Assembly (NCBI RefSeq): GCF_040412425.1
Contig: NC_089762.1
Location: forward strand, 18,564,212 to 18,628,211
Direction of reading: 5' to 3'
DNA from: Macrobrachium rosenbergii
Taxonomy: Eukaryota; Arthropoda; Malacostraca; Decapoda; Palaemonidae
DNA length: 64,000 bases
Part shown: piece by piece, positions 41,601 to 54,989 of the stretch
Layout of the letters: each line of letters opens with the position of its first letter
How positions within the stretch are numbered: position 1 is the stretch's first letter
Made by a program: the position numbers and the translations under genes
Notes under the pieces: model-generated
The model's database searches: none
What the model was told of the DNA's origin: nothing
Seen by the model: only the letters and a program-made list of their open reading frames with translations

Positions 41601-42330
41601 ATGGCTTTGACTAATAATCTTCTACGCAATTTAATAAATATACAGTCCGTAGGAAATAAAACTAACGCTATTAGAAATCTTATAAATGATCACAATCTAG
41701 ATATATGTATGCTAAAGGAGACTTGGCTAAGCAATAGTGTAAGTGATTATTCTAAAATAAACTAAATGACGCCAGGGTCTCACAACTTTTACCATATACC
41801 GAGAGAATGCAAAAACGGTGGTGGAGTGGGAATCTTTGTCAAAAAAGTATACAAAGTATCTATAATGAGCCAAAATGTGTTCAGTACATTTGAATACATC
41901 AACACCAAAATTGCACGCACAAACAAACACATACAAATCGAGCACAAGTAAGAGATCGTTCCTCGACTTGTTAGCTGGTAACAAAAATATACTGATTTGT
42001 GGTGACTTCAGCCTACATCTGGATGATAACGATGAAAAATGTGTCAAAGACTTTATAGAGTTACGTGAAAGCCACGACCTTGTAAATGTTGTGAAAAAAC
42101 CCGACATCATTATTGAACCATACCACTGACCTAGTGACACAAAACAAAAACAACGAGAATGTGAGTGACATACAAGTTGAGCCTGAATGCGTGATATCTC
42201 CAATACATAAACTAGTTACATTAATATAAATATCTGGAAAGGATATACACTGAAAAAGAAAAACTATCACTTACAGAAGCAAAACCAACTTTAAAGCTGA
42301 TGAATTTTTGTTGAGAGCATAAAGGAAATA
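41601..42330 (+). pseudogene. LINE ORF2, endonuclease domain, frameshifted
   Basis: Starting at ATG 41601, the translation has the endonuclease motif KETWLS, then after a stop at about 41764 the conserved GGGVGIFVKK (41818-41850), LICGDFSLHLDD (41993-42030) and, in another frame, SPIHKLV (42195-42220), which corresponds to the usual SDHK motif with a changed residue. These are the landmark motifs of the apurinic/apyrimidinic-like endonuclease that nicks the target site. At least three frame breaks are present. It is continuous with the RT part downstream. Confidence 0.75.
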
Positions 42331-44396
42331 AGAGAAACAAGCCAGGAGTGCAGGTTTAATTTGAGGAATACCTTGACAGGCGACCAAGTATGTGTAAGCT
42401 GTTTTACAGTCTATAACCAAAGTACATTGGCTTCAAGCTACAACGATAAATGCCCAGAAGTAACAAGGCAAATAATAGTTAAAGGAAATTCCAAATGTTT
42501 TATCAGTGAATTGCGTGAAGCTAAGAAAAAGAAAAGAAAAATGGAAGGTCTATGGAAAAGATCGAAAGAATCAAGTAGTGAAAATTGGTCACTGTATAAA
42601 ACAGCCAGAAATCAATACAACGACTTGATTATGAAAACCAAGAAAATATATTACAATAGAATGTTTAATGTAGGGAAAATCTTCAAAAAAAGCCATGACA
42701 ATTTACCCGGAATGTTGGGACTCAAGAAAGAAAAAGTTCTACCTGATGTAGCTAGTGACTACAAAAACCTGGCCGATAACTTTGTGAACTGCTTTGAAGA
42801 AAGAATTGAAAGAATCTGTCATAGTTTAAATAAGGAGTCCCTCCTGATCTCCCAGTGATCACAATGAGAAGCAGCAAAAGCAGTAAGTTTAAAGAACTGA
42901 ACATAAATGACTTTGAAAAAAAAAATAAGAAAAGTAAAAAACACCTATTGTAAAATTACCTGTTTCCCATAAGTTTTAAAGGAGGCAAAAAACTTTGATC
43001 AGTTGCCGGAGCTATAAATTGTCAAAATGAGTCTTTGAAAAAAAAGGCGATAAAGAAAATCTAAGCTTCTATAGACCAATATCGAACCTATCATACTTAT
43101 CAAAACTTATAGAAACGAAAGTTCACAAGCAAACGTGGAAAAACTTGAAACAACTGAACATTATAAATGATGATCAGTCAGCGCACAGAAAAAACCACTC
43201 AACAGAGACTACATTGTGTGCAATTATAAATGACACATAGTAAAATTTATAGCAAATGGAAAATGTGGCATCCTGGTTATGCTTGACGTAAATGCAGCAT
43301 TTGACACAGTTGACCACAATCTGCTGCTTGAAGACATGAAAGCAGTAGACATCGAAGATGATGTACACAAATGGTACAAAAGCTACTTAGAAAAAAGGAA
43401 GGTTACAGTGGTTATATCAAATGTGAAATCAGAAAAGAAAGGCCTAACAAAAGGAGTGCCCCAAGGCAGCGTTCTGGGTCCACTGCTATTTGGCATTTAC
43501 ACAATTGAACTATCTAGAATTCTAAATAAGCACAGAGTTAAGTATAAACTGTATGCTGATGATACCCAGTTCTATTTTCCTGTCGAAACGGTAGAAGACG
43601 CCATTAGTAAAACTGATGCAGTAATGAAGGATATCAAAAAATGGATGTCGGCGAAGAAATTGAAACTTAATGAAGACAAAACTGAGTGTATACTATTTGG
43701 ATCTGACAGTGCAGTACGAAAATATGAACACTTCAAAAGAATAACTATTGGTTCGTCAACAATAAATATTGTAGCAGCAGTGAAGAACTTAGGAGTATTT
43801 ATTGATAATAAATTGTCGATGAAAAACAATATATTGCATATTACAAAAACCTGTAACTATCGTATTAGAAACAATGCATTTATTAGAAAATACCTGAACA
43901 AATATACTCTGAAAACAGCAATTTGCAACCAAATACTTTCGAGGCTTGACTACTGCAACTACCTACTAAGAAGATTGCAAGGAGTACAAAATAGAGCCGC
44001 CAGATTAATAAAAGGACTACTTTCCCGTGATAGAATAACCACCGTACTAATTGACCTATAGTACATTGGTTCCAAGTAAAAGCTAGAAAAGAATATAAAA
44101 TACTTCTTACAGTCTTTAAAGCACTAAAATATGGTGAACCAACATATGTGACAAACTGCTTAAGCTTCTTTAGACCTGGAATGAATATTGTAATTAGGCA
44201 TGGAAGTGAAGCATATAGGCTATTTGAACCTAGAACAAGTTGTAAGTCAGGCGAGAGAGCATTTATACACTGTGCACCAAGACTATACAACAAAATACCG
44301 CCTGAAGTGAAGATCATACAAGAAGAAAGCAAATTTAAAAAAAGAACTAGAGTCTCCTATTCTGCAGGAGCTACGATACTGATGAGGAAACACTAA
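42331..44396 (+). pseudogene. LINE ORF2, reverse transcriptase and C-terminal domain, frameshifted
   Basis: Landmarks in order: the linker FISELREAKKKKRKMEGLWKR (42502-42560); YRPISNLSYLSKLIE (43072-43115); DQSAHRKNHSTETTL (43168-43215); the first catalytic Asp in VMLDVNAAFDTVDH (43279-43320); KGVPQGSVLGPLLFG (43450-43495); the catalytic YADDTQ (43552-43570); and LDYCNYLLRRLQGVQNRAAR (43945-44005). A C-terminal block with FIHCAPRLYNKIPPEV ends at about 44395. The longest uninterrupted frame is 43279-44061. These strings are characteristic of the CR1/L2 group; the exact clade needs a phylogeny. Frame breaks before 43279 and at about 44061 inactivate it. Confidence 0.88.
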
Positions 44397-44463
44397 AAGA
44401 CAACTATAAAATATAAGAAGCACCTTGCTTTGAAGGCGTACAAGGGACCGCCAGAGGGGGAAT

Positions 44464-44505
44464 CATCCCTGTGGAGGGATGTGCATAACCCCCAAAAAAA
44501 AAAAA
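44464..44505 (+). other. 3' stem-loop and A-tract of the LINE
   Basis: CATCCCT (44464-44470) and AGGGATG (44475-44481) form a 7-bp stem with loop GTGG, nested inside GGGGG...CCCCC (44456-44460 with 44489-44493), followed by 12-13 A residues. A short 3' hairpin recognised by the RT is usual for CR1/L2-type LINEs; here it also marks the element end. Confidence 0.7.
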
Positions 44506-46641
44506 TGAAGAGTGGTTTAATAACCTTTTCATGTCATGCAAGTTATTCTCGCTATTGCAAGGTGACTTTCTCTCATTATTGACCCTTTCCACCTAAGATG
44601 TTTTGTACAATTCCGTCCATAGGGTATAAAATGCTGGTTTCATTAAACAGAAATACCCTTACATCTTTGCAAGCATTCGAGCTAGACTTGTGATTTTTCT
44701 CATAAAGATATAACGTGACCGTTCGTATTCATTGGTCGAAAATTAAAGTCATAGTTCAAGGCAAAAGGTCAAATATTCAAGTCATACTTGTTCATTTCAA
44801 CATTAAATGTAAGTTAAGAATTTGTTCGAATTATCTGAATGTGTATTCATTGTTATGACGTCTAGTGCCTTATTTTTAAATTTAATTACCTTAAAAATCC
44901 CTGAAGAAGTGATGGAATATAGAAAAAAATGTTATAAAGTTTCTTATGAGTTTTGTCAAAGTTTACGTCAAATCTGGCCGTGGAAATTATTTGTCTGTGG
45001 TGTGCGTATTCGGAGATTACTAAAATAGCCAAGTAGTTAGCTTCGAAATCTCTCTTATATTAAACACTTCATCAATGAACATTATTATTATAAATTTATC
45101 AATATCTGTCTCGTTATCAATGATTTAATTTTTGTCAGACGGTAGCTCCTGTTGGGACACACTAAAGTGCATCCTGTTGCCGAAGTTTTGAGCAATTAAT
45201 GCAAGCTTTGTTGCATCTGTATCAAATAATTTTACATGGCGTGCCTCCGATAATCTTTTAGGTGTGTTTTTGGATCATATGTGTTCCTGTAGGAAATGTA
45301 GTTAGATGGAGCATATCCCCACCACCGCTCCATCCACATTCAAACGCACCTAACTTCTGAAGCCGAACTTCAGGACATTCTTCATTATTTTCAAGTCCTC
45401 GCATGTTTCTTTGATCAGCGTCTTCACACTGCCTTCAACAGTCAACACTGCTTTCTTACTATGTTGGAACTGATGTAGAGGGTTTCAACTGATTACTTGT
45501 TGTCAGCATCTAGTCAACCGTGTTGAAAGTTTGGGGCTAAATTATTCGTAAGTAACAGGCTAAACAGTGGAGATCCTGCATGCTGTTCTGTGTTAAAAAG
45601 TATCAATGGAAACCTGCACATTTCCATCCCCAGGCCAACTAGATATCCTGTAACTTTCATTTTTTCCACCTGCTAATCTTGATGAAACTTGTTTTCATGT
45701 CTTCAAGAAGTCTCATATCACTAGTTTGTAAGTGGATCTACTGGGAGTGGGGCCAATCTACAGGGAGTCGGATGGATAGTGTCTGTTCCTCAATTACTGA
45801 CTCTCTGCTAATACTAGAGCACACCTGACATTTACGGCAGCTTTGGAGGAGGCATCTCGTGTAATTATGGCAGCAGATGATGCAGATGTGTTGGCCTTCC
45901 TGTTATCCCATTATCTTGAGCAGAATCTTGACGTCCTATTTCTAATACAATTTCATAATACAAAAGTGTCATAAATATCAAGGTAACTACGGGGTAAAAT
46001 GCAGACCTCATTAAAAGCCTGTTTGCAGGGCTCTTGTTATATTTTTCGAGAAACTGGTGTCCCCTGGCCTTGAGTAATGAAACAGATACCTCAATTAAAT
46101 GTTGTAACTTACAATCAGAAAATTTGACAAACTTAAAAACTACAATAAATGCATGGAAAACTAGAATAGACCAGGGTGGTACCAGAAAACCAAAACTCTC
46201 TTCACTGACATAAACGAATGCTGCTTTCTAAGAAAATATAGAAAGAGCCCATCTGTGATTGTTATTATGGAAGAATTCCCTGAAGTATGACCCTCTGATC
46301 CCGGGTACATTAAAATAGTTGATCAGTTGTTGTTGCTCCAGTGACGCACGCCATGTGAAGGTATTTGTTGTAGAAGCAACAAAGCAGGAATGACTTGCTC
46401 AGTCTTATGGACATGTCACAGTAAGGTGACCACTATATCATTGGTAGTGATGAAGAAAAACTTTGAAGAAAAGTCAGACAGTGAGGAACAGAATCACAGT
46501 GTTAACTGATGATGTTTATGATGTAACAAAAATTCCAACAGCAATAAAAATGTATACAATTTGGTTGCTTTAGTGACTTAAGTACCAAATTTCATGCTGT
46601 CATACAAATCATGAAGTCCGTAAATCAAATAAATAATTATA
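44506..46641. other. Intergenic sequence, nothing recognised
   Basis: 45170-45900 is less AT-rich and may be an old repeat in antisense, but no motif supports a family. Confidence 0.35.
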
Positions 46642-46651
46642 TTCTAGTTTA

Positions 46652-46918
46652 TTAAACAGAATGGCAGTTTCAACAGCATTTATTTTATATAGTAAACGTT
46701 CAATTCGTCTTATCAATTACTTTTCTTGCGCTGGAATATTTGCGAGCAGTTGACCAATATTCATTTCCGATGGTATAACGATGTATAGGAGGTATACCAC
46801 CGGAAATGAATATTGGTCAATTGCTCGCAACCATTCCAGCGCAAGAAAAGCAATTGATAAGACGAATTGAACGTTTACTATATAAAATAAATGCTGTTGA
46901 AACTGCCATTCTCTTTAA
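46652..46918. repeat. Near-perfect inverted repeat, 126-bp arms, 15-nt loop
   Basis: Left arm 46652-46777 and right arm 46793-46918 are complementary without gaps and with six mismatches (about 95% identity); the loop is 46778-46792. A 13-bp direct repeat TTCTAGTTTATTA lies at 46642-46654 and 46952-46964. The plus strand is open from 46779 to the stop at 46965-46967 and encodes a 60-residue helical-looking segment ending FNKTCIKEGLFPTS; the left arm encodes the same on the minus strand with one stop. Placement in a mobile-element family is open (see findings). Confidence 0.9.
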
Positions 46919-46951
46919 CAAAACCTGTATTAAAGAAGGTCTTTTTCCTAC
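46655..46951. mobile_element. Candidate foldback insertion bounded by 13-bp direct repeats
   Basis: If the flanking TTCTAGTTTATTA repeats are a TSD, the inserted unit is this 297-bp stretch: the inverted repeat plus 33 bases after the right arm. The asymmetry of the tail makes this tentative. Confidence 0.45.
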
Positions 46952-46967
46952 TTCTAGTTTATTATAA

Positions 46968-47915
46968 TATCCTGCTTTCTTTTAGTTATTACATTCGAGA
47001 AACCTAATAACGAGACACTAGGCATTAAAACAATGGAAACAAGTTAAGTATAATGATAAATATCACGGTGTAATTGCAATGCTGATTGTACGTGTTTGGC
47101 CGAGATATTTAAGCTTTGTCCAGGAAGCATGACTTTGACCTTCAGTTTATGTACATGTTTGATTATGACACACTCACATGGAAAAGAAATGAAGACCCAA
47201 TTTGAATGTATGTGAATATATTATAAGAGAGGCAGAGGTACGAGTTGGAAGGGCTGGTTAGACAGCACAAGACTCCCACGCATAATGAGCAGTAATAAAT
47301 TCTTTTTATCTTGAACAACTTTTCATAGGTGACTCGTTATTTTTATCTAATGCCTGTCGAGACGTGGCTACATATGACTAACAATTCGCCTCTGCTTTGC
47401 ATTTTTTGTTTCATTGGTTTTGATATCATTCTTTTGTAATGCAGCTTCTGTCTGAAGAGATTTAGATATCCTAAACAACTTTTGGAAGTCCCGGTCTTAC
47501 AATTATGGGTTGAAAATATGAAAATATGTTTTCAAATTTCACTTATCCTCATTAAGCTTATCCTGAATGGCTTGTATTCATCTTTTTACGTGTATTTGTA
47601 AACACTTTTTTGATTAACGTTTAGGCTATTTCCAATTCCACCCTGCGGCTCTTGGAGTAATGATTAGTACCATAGTAGCTTGATTATTTTCAATGAACCA
47701 TGTAATACAAATATCAGTCACATAAAACAACCATCTCTTTAGCAAGAGGCTTAACGAATAAGCTAAGCAACATGTAAATGTGAAAAACTCAACTTGCAAC
47801 ACAAATTATGAGTAGATTTACTAATGCTCCCCATTAATATTTCGTTTTCTATGACGAAAAGTACGAAAATGGTTGGATGGTAAAAGTCTGGAGAACTAAA
47901 GAAATAAAGATCACA

Positions 47916-47978
<63 letters not shown>

Positions 47979-49131
47979 TCACCATGTTTACCTATATATC
48001 TAAATATTTCATTTCCTTTTTACTTTAAATTACATAAATCTAAATATGACGTCATTTGTGTCTCCTTAATTATATTATTTCAGAACCTTGTGGAAAATTA
48101 ATTAATGCTAATTATGACTGAATCGACGAACATTTTCATAGGAAAAAGTCTTTTTAAGACAAATCTTATCCTATCCAAAGACACTATATATTATTAAATT
48201 ACTCATAAAAATAGTTTTTGCTTTTTTATTTTAAGCTTTGAATCCCACAAAGAAGCTGTCTTTTTTACTCTCGTTGATGTATATTAATTTTGCATAAAAA
48301 GCTAATCATTTCACTAAACTCACAAAAATACTGAAATAGTTTCTTAACAAAATATAGCCTGCGTTTAGATCAAAATTTATAAGTGGGGTATGAAAGTTAA
48401 GAATATTTATTTTAGGTCAAGTTTGATATACGACATTTATTGATTCTTAAATTAAATTATATTTCCGTTTGCATTTTTTCCAAATACTGTAATTATTCGT
48501 CTTTTTGCTCATAAATCCATTTATGATTTACAGTTCGTACTTCATACCGTAGGCTATTCATAAAATACAACACAGCTGCTAGAGGATAGAAGATATCTTT
48601 CTTATCGGCTGTTAAGTTGTCAGATACTAATTCTCGTTGGTTTTCATTTTGTAGTTGTTCTAAATGTTGCCAGATGTCCTAAGTGATGAGTTATGAAATA
48701 ACTCTTGAAACAAATACTTTAAATGTTCTCATCGAGACGAGCGTGATAGAGCAGGGATCACTGTTGTCATTGCTTTGCTGGATATCACATAATTTTGGAC
48801 GCCATCCTACACGATTTACAAATTATATTTTAAAGGTTTTTGTTAACGGTTTATGTGTATTTTCAATGGTTTTTTACATGGGTGCTAACTTTTGAAGATA
48901 AGTTGCGAGTAAATAGATACACTTTTAAGCAATCTATGATCTGAGGGAGGTGAAGGAATTCGCCTTTGATTAAGCATTACAAATCAAGAGACAAAAAAAA
49001 AAAAAGACCTGTTGGTTTAGAGACCAAAAGTTCAATTTTTATTTCAGTTTTATTAACATTTTAATAGCATCAGACTACTTCCGCTGAACAGCTGACTGTA
49101 GCTTGAGAACTCTATCAACAAAATATAATAA

Positions 49132-49135
<4 letters not shown>
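46968..49135. other. AT-rich intergenic sequence, nothing recognised
   Basis: It contains only the CT microsatellite at 47921-47975. Confidence 0.5.
47921..47975. repeat. (CT)n microsatellite
   Basis: About 55 bases of CT. Confidence 0.97.

Positions 49136-49206
<71 letters not shown>
49136..49206. repeat. (AT)n microsatellite
   Basis: About 70 bases of AT, 130 bases before LINE RT copy B. Confidence 0.95.
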
Positions 49207-49211
<5 letters not shown>

Positions 49212-49339
49212 CATCATGATTAAGGAGGCCATGATTTGCCAGCAGTTTTATCTTTTATCTTAGTTTGCCCGGACGAAAAAAAGAATTAGAACTAGAATGC
49301 ATCTATGTTTATTTTTGACGGTGTAGTCTTCCAAGACAA

Positions 49340-49640
49340 CAGTTAATCGGAGAACGCATTAATCCTAAGTGCCAGCGTGGTTTTCGGCTGAGTGTTCTGC
49401 TGTGAACAGAATTTTTTCCTTTAGGACAAACACAAGTAGAGTGTTCTGAGAAGTCCATCCTTCTGTGTGTTACACTTTTTAACATTACAAAAGCTGTTGA
49501 CATGGTAAGTTGAAGAGGACATTCTGTTATTGGAGAAATTTGGTTACTACTCAGATTTTTAACATATTCATATCATTCCATGAGGGTACGAATGCCAGAA
49601 TGTCATGTGATGCAAATCAGCCATGAGTATCGATACTCTG
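49340..49640 (+). pseudogene. LINE RT fragment, copy B of a pair
   Basis: NPKCQRGFR (49360-49387), KSILLCVTLFNITKAVDMV (49452-49508), LLLEKFGYYSDF and SFHEGTNARM (about 49572-49602) follow the RT order GFR...FVDLTKAFDTV...FG...FHDGM.ARV. Nucleotide similarity to copy A at 39900-40130 is visible even upstream of the conserved motif (GGAGAA.GC.T.AATC.TAAGTG). Confidence 0.6.
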
Positions 49641-49689
49641 GTATACGTATGAAAGCTAAGAATAATATGCTATTATTATTGTTATTAAT

Positions 49690-49735
49690 AGTAGTAGTAG
49701 TAAATAGTAGTAGCATCAGCAGTAGCAGCAGCTGC

Positions 49736-49777
<42 letters not shown>
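49690..49777. repeat. (TAG)n-rich trinucleotide repeat
   Basis: Imperfect TAG/CAG units followed by a pure TAG run to 49777. Confidence 0.93.
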
Positions 49778-49778
<1 letters not shown>

Positions 49779-52700
49779 TTGAAGAGTAAGAAACAAAATG
49801 CCAACTAAGGTCAAGCAGGGTATTAACAACACTTTTTGATCTTTTGTTTACGGAGCAAAAATTTGCCTGCACTCCCCGGATGCTATTCCTACATATTTTT
49901 CCTTGTTATATTATGCATTTGAAGATGAAGACAATGTTTACTATGCAGTTTAAGATAGGCAGCGGATTGTTTAGTTCATAATGTTTCAGAGACAATAAGT
50001 AATTCAACAGTAACATTTTTCCGATACAGCCGTTGTTGCACATGATTTTTTTTTTAGTTCTACTGCTTTTGAACACTTAGTTTAGATAAAGAAATATCAA
50101 TCTGAGATGGCAGTGCAACTGACTTTCTGTCTTGTAAAAATGAATTTGATTCGTCAGATTAATAACAATAAAAATAACGCTCACCGTTTATAGCTTGTGG
50201 ATTGTCGTGTTTATTTTCTGTAAAAGGAATGACCAACCTGTGAGCGCCAGTTTAAATGATTTACCAGGTTTCATCGTAGTTCCTTGAGAAAGATCTCAAT
50301 GGTATCGCAGTGGAAAAATGTGGAGATCGTGAATAAGAAATTCTGTCTCCATTTATGTCCACATAAGTTGGAAAGTGCTTGTAGTTGAAACCTTTTTGGA
50401 AAGAGTGAATGGTAATTGGACTCCAAAGAACACAACAGAAAGCCAGGGAAGAGGAACGTGCCTGTGCACTGAATAGCTTGATAAATACAAACTATAAGTT
50501 ACAAATAATACAGGGCTGATATTTACAAACAAAATTGACAACAGGAACAGATTAGAACCCGACTGTTTTTTTTTTTCTGTTGTGTACAAAACTTTGATTT
50601 TCAGTCTCTTTCATTATTCAGTTAGGCCATAATTATGTTACTATAATAGCATCTCTCTCTCGTCAGAATGACAACAAGAATCTCTGTGGAGATGAGACAT
50701 TAAGCGACGAATGTTGTGATGGTCATTCCAGTTAGGATTAATAATCCTGCTCATGACATTAATACATTTTTTACGGAGATTTTTTTACAACACATTGCTA
50801 GTATATACGACTAAAACAAAACCTCATGTCATTGTGACTTGGGAAACCGATGTTCTTGGTGAAAAAAAAGCGTCCAAGGATCCTAGAATAAGGGAATCTG
50901 GATGAGAACCTATATATAATTTTTCTCACAATAGCTGTAATAACCATAACGTTTCATACAACCGTCGAAAATAAGCTCTATCATATAAATATCAGGAAGG
51001 ACGAAACTATTAGACATTGAGAAAGAATGCGTTTTCATAATGTAAATGCAGTCGGAGACTGGCAATACATAAGATATTCGTGCTTAAATTCCGAGCATAA
51101 AATAATGACTGGTTAGCAAGTTTACCGTTGCAATATGGTAAAGAAGACAAGCTATTTCGTATTTTCTTATAGTATCCTGTTAAGAAATTTGTGAGAATAA
51201 GTCAGATTGCAGCTCTTAAATCGCTCAACCATAAAGTAGACATTGATGAACACTCAATAGAAAGACATTTGAGCAGTTTTCCTTGATAAAAGATCTTTAA
51301 AGAAAATGGATTTTTTCTTTTAATTTCGGCTTGTGAATCTTTTTTTTTTTTTAATTCGTAAAACATGGTTTTATGATTACGCGGCCAAGAGAATTTTGCA
51401 AGTCTAGACTGAAAATTCGAAATCTTTGACCAGAGACCTGCCACATCGCAGGTCTTGAAGACACACTAACGTTATTTGGTACAATAAAAAAAAAAAACTT
51501 TTTTCCTTCGAATGGTAGAGAACATAACGAAGGATGTACAAGAGTTGGGTGTATATGAAGCGACAAGATAAATGGTAATAAAACAATTTAAAACGGTAAA
51601 AAAAAATCACCTTAAGAATTTTACATTAAAATACATAAAGCGTAAAGAAAATGAGGATTGGTGAAGAGCGTGTAAATTTGGGAGATGAAGTAGTAAGTAT
51701 TGTGAAAACAGGAAGTTGCAGCCAAGAAATGCGGCTCGCACAAAGAGGTATTTCCAAATGGTAATGAATATGCGATTACAATCACTGTAACAGTCTGTAT
51801 AATCATCATATTCAAAGTATTTCTGGAGGCCGTTTAACGCAGACCTTAATACTTTTCCCGGGGAGCGATTTTTTACTTTTTTATGTTTAGTGATATTTCC
51901 ATTGGCTTTTGGGACCAATACTTTGAATTTAAACATTCATTAACACCTGCCAGTGTAGGTGACGCAAACACTTAAGAAAACGTTGACGGTCCCATTACTG
52001 TTACGGCTAACGATAATGCTGTTCACGGAAAGATATCAGCAAGAAGGTAATACTAGTTATCATACTTTCAATCAAGAATTTGCATGCCTATCATAAAAGG
52101 AAGGAAAAATTTCAAAACGTTCGCGGAAGTATTCAATGGACTTTTCAATGGTCTGAGTTGTAAACTAGCTATTAAGTGTTTCTGTCAATAGTTGCCAAAT
52201 GACGTCATCATACAGGGTGCTATGAAAGGCGCTGTTAAACATTTGTCAGTCGGACACAGTAGAGGAAAGTTCTCTTTAGTAATAATAGACATTTTTATTT
52301 ATTCCACGAAAACCGTTCTTGTGCATTGAGTGTATTCACGAATAGTGTATGGAGAAGAACGTTTTATTGCCTTAATACGGTAAGTGGTAGCTTAGGCTAT
52401 ATTCCTTAAGCCGGTAAATGATAAAAGTGAATTTGTGTTACAGAGCTGTGAAAGGACATTGTCGGAAAGTGTGAAGCTAGCGACATTACTTGAAAGGTTA
52501 TTTTTGGAGAGGGATGATCAGTCAAGAGTTTGTTCATGAAATATTTAAGATCTTAAGTACGTGTCCATTAAACAACACAGAAATACCAAAAAATTAGAAA
52601 TATTAAATGAAATTTACTTGCCATAACCTGTTAAAACCAGGCAAAGTCATCGATGGAGCCCCCCTTTTCTTAAAGTTTAACGGTTTTTTATCTTTTTTGG

Positions 52701-54989
52701 CTAGCCGCCAGGTGTTATGACAAGGACAAAGTGGACTAAGTTTTTACGAATGACAACTAGGTGGGGATTGGTGAGAAGTACTCTTTTGTACAGTGATAAA
52801 CTTTGGGAGGTAGGACTTGGTGAGACTTCTTATCCAATATTGAAAGTTAAGGAGTGCTGATGTGCACAGTGGAGGGGCAAGTAGACAAAGAAGGTTGATC
52901 AGAAGGAATAGGGGTTTAGAAAGTAGTAGTAGGTAGTCATTTGCTGGATACACTTGTTTATTTTCGTTCAGCATCTTTGTAGATACATTGATCCCAAGGA
53001 TCAAAAACATTGTGGATCAGCTTTAGTTAGTGCTAGGTACTCTTCTTTCGTGTAGCTGTTTTCATCCTTAAAACATGTAAGGATCCCCTAAGACAGTTTC
53101 TAATATTGTGCTTCTACCTCCTCTCTCTTTGAAGCCATTGTCACCTGCAAGCTCCTACTCAGTTGCCGTTAACTCAGGCGGATCACTAACATTTTATTCT
53201 GTCATCATCATGAACCAGACCTTCTGTATCAACTAGACAATGCTGCAATTGCTGTTTTTTTGCTTTTCTATGATTAGAGAACATTGGGTCACTTTCCATG
53301 GACTGCAGCAAAGGTCTTTTTGTAATTTGGTCTTCCAACACCTTCCTTGAGATTGGTAGACGAATGTGACTCATTCATTATTTAGGTGGAAACGTTGGCT
53401 TTCCTCCTACTCTTGTCTCGATCCTGCGCGAATGAAACTCATCTCTACTTCATGATGGTAGCCATAGATGTTTTGGTTAATGTCTGCTGCAGTAATTGCA
53501 GCTGTCTTCGTGTAAACCATAGATACAGTCAACATGGAAAGTTCATAGGCCTTGGCAATATTATTGTGCCTTCTCCCCCTTTTTTTTTTTACCTTCATCC
53601 CAATTTCACCTCACTTCAGCTTGACAGCCACACCACATTTAATTAGATTACTTTAAGCCAAAATTTTCATAGTATTCACAGGTAGGAAAAAACTCATTTG
53701 TTTAAAAGGACACAATGCAATATTTTAACTTCAATTCACTGAAGAGTCATGACACAATTTGCCCAAAAATCTTTAAAATAACATTTAAACGTATTGAAAG
53801 GTTTCCCAGTGAGATATCATCACAATGATTCCTCGTCACAGTGACACGCTCTTAAGTCACATACAAACATGGTTCTTCCGCTCATTTCCCAGATACCAGC
53901 TCATTAAGCAACATGACTCCTGGCAATGCTTAAGTAGTTGATGAGGCTTACCATGAGTTTTGAAAATAAAACTAAATGTGCACTTAATAAATAATTTAAG
54001 AAATCATGACATTGTAAACACAGGGTCAGGTGTATCCTTTTTAAGTGTCAATCTGGTTTTACCCCAAATTCACTGAGACATGATTTTTAAAATGGACCCT
54101 TGTAATTTAGTGTATTTTGGTTCTTATCATTTTCTCTAACCTTAAACCCAAATTCCCTTCGTCTGGTCCCACCTGCTTCTTAGAGAAGTAGGAACAATTA
54201 AATGAATGGTTATCCCAAGCATTGATGGTGAAAGTAGTCCAAAAAAAATATAAGCTTTGTGTTTTTAGTAAAAGATTTATATTTCCTCATGTTTAGATCT
54301 CACATGTATGGATGGTGCACATGTTAGGCAAGGTTTTTTCCCTAATTGCAAAAATATTATTGGGCAGACGTCAGTAACTGGCACTCACTATTTGTATGGC
54401 GGAAAAGTCAAATGGACAACCCTTCTGGACTATATTTTTCCCTCTGTAAGCTAAGAGCTTGAAAGAATGGCATTGGCATTTAATGCAAAAATATATCTTT
54501 GCTTCAGTTCCCACAGCATTATAAAGGCCTTGCCTCAATTTTCATGTGGTCATGTGTAATCTATTCACAAAGCCTTTGTCAGTTATGTCATGGAGTTGTT
54601 TGTAACCATATTTTTATACCAAATTAGCAGTTAGTAAGTTCAGATTTTCAAATAACATCTTTGTGATTTGTGATGACTCTGAGGCTCTAAGTTTCAAAAA
54701 GTCTAACATGTTTTAAGATATCTGGTGTTTGTGACAGGTGTTCTCTCTTTGGAGTGTCATTTGTAGTCCAGATCATTGTTAATTTTCCTAGGTGCTCTCA
54801 TTCTGGATAATGAAAGTACATAACCTTTAGGTTTGAGTGACCTTTTGACATAGTTGATATAGAATTTGTATCTGTGAGGTATGACACTCTTGTGAATGTC
54901 ACCATTGTAGCAACTGGAGCCTTTAAGGTTGGTTTATCATTTTTCTGTGACAGTTTAGCAAGATTAAAGACATTTTTCGTAACAGTAAT
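49778..54989. other. Intergenic sequence, possible decayed DNA transposon at 52740-53640
   Basis: On the minus strand at about 53600-53450 the frame HNNIAKAYELSMLTVSMVYT loosely resembles a pogo/Tigger helix-turn-helix (R.IAK.L.I..STVS.I). The downstream frames are broken. Support is weak. Confidence 0.2.

Larger units (their letters stand above)
40380..44505 (+). mobile_element. Nearly full-length, frameshifted CR1/L2-type non-LTR retrotransposon
   Basis: The element reads in order: ORF1 with a PHD-like finger, coiled coil and zinc knuckles; an apurinic-type endonuclease; a reverse transcriptase with an intact YADD; a typical CR1/L2 C-terminal tail; then a stem-loop and A-run at the 3' end. 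Many frameshifts and stops make it inactive. The 5' boundary is uncertain (somewhere between about 40140 and 40454); the 3' end is the A-tract at 44493-44505. Confidence 0.85.

Noticed and set aside
53186..53640. Tigger/pogo-like transposase on the minus strand
   Set aside because: Only one short helix-turn-helix-like string fits. No DDE residues or terminal inverted repeats were found, so it is kept only as a weak note.
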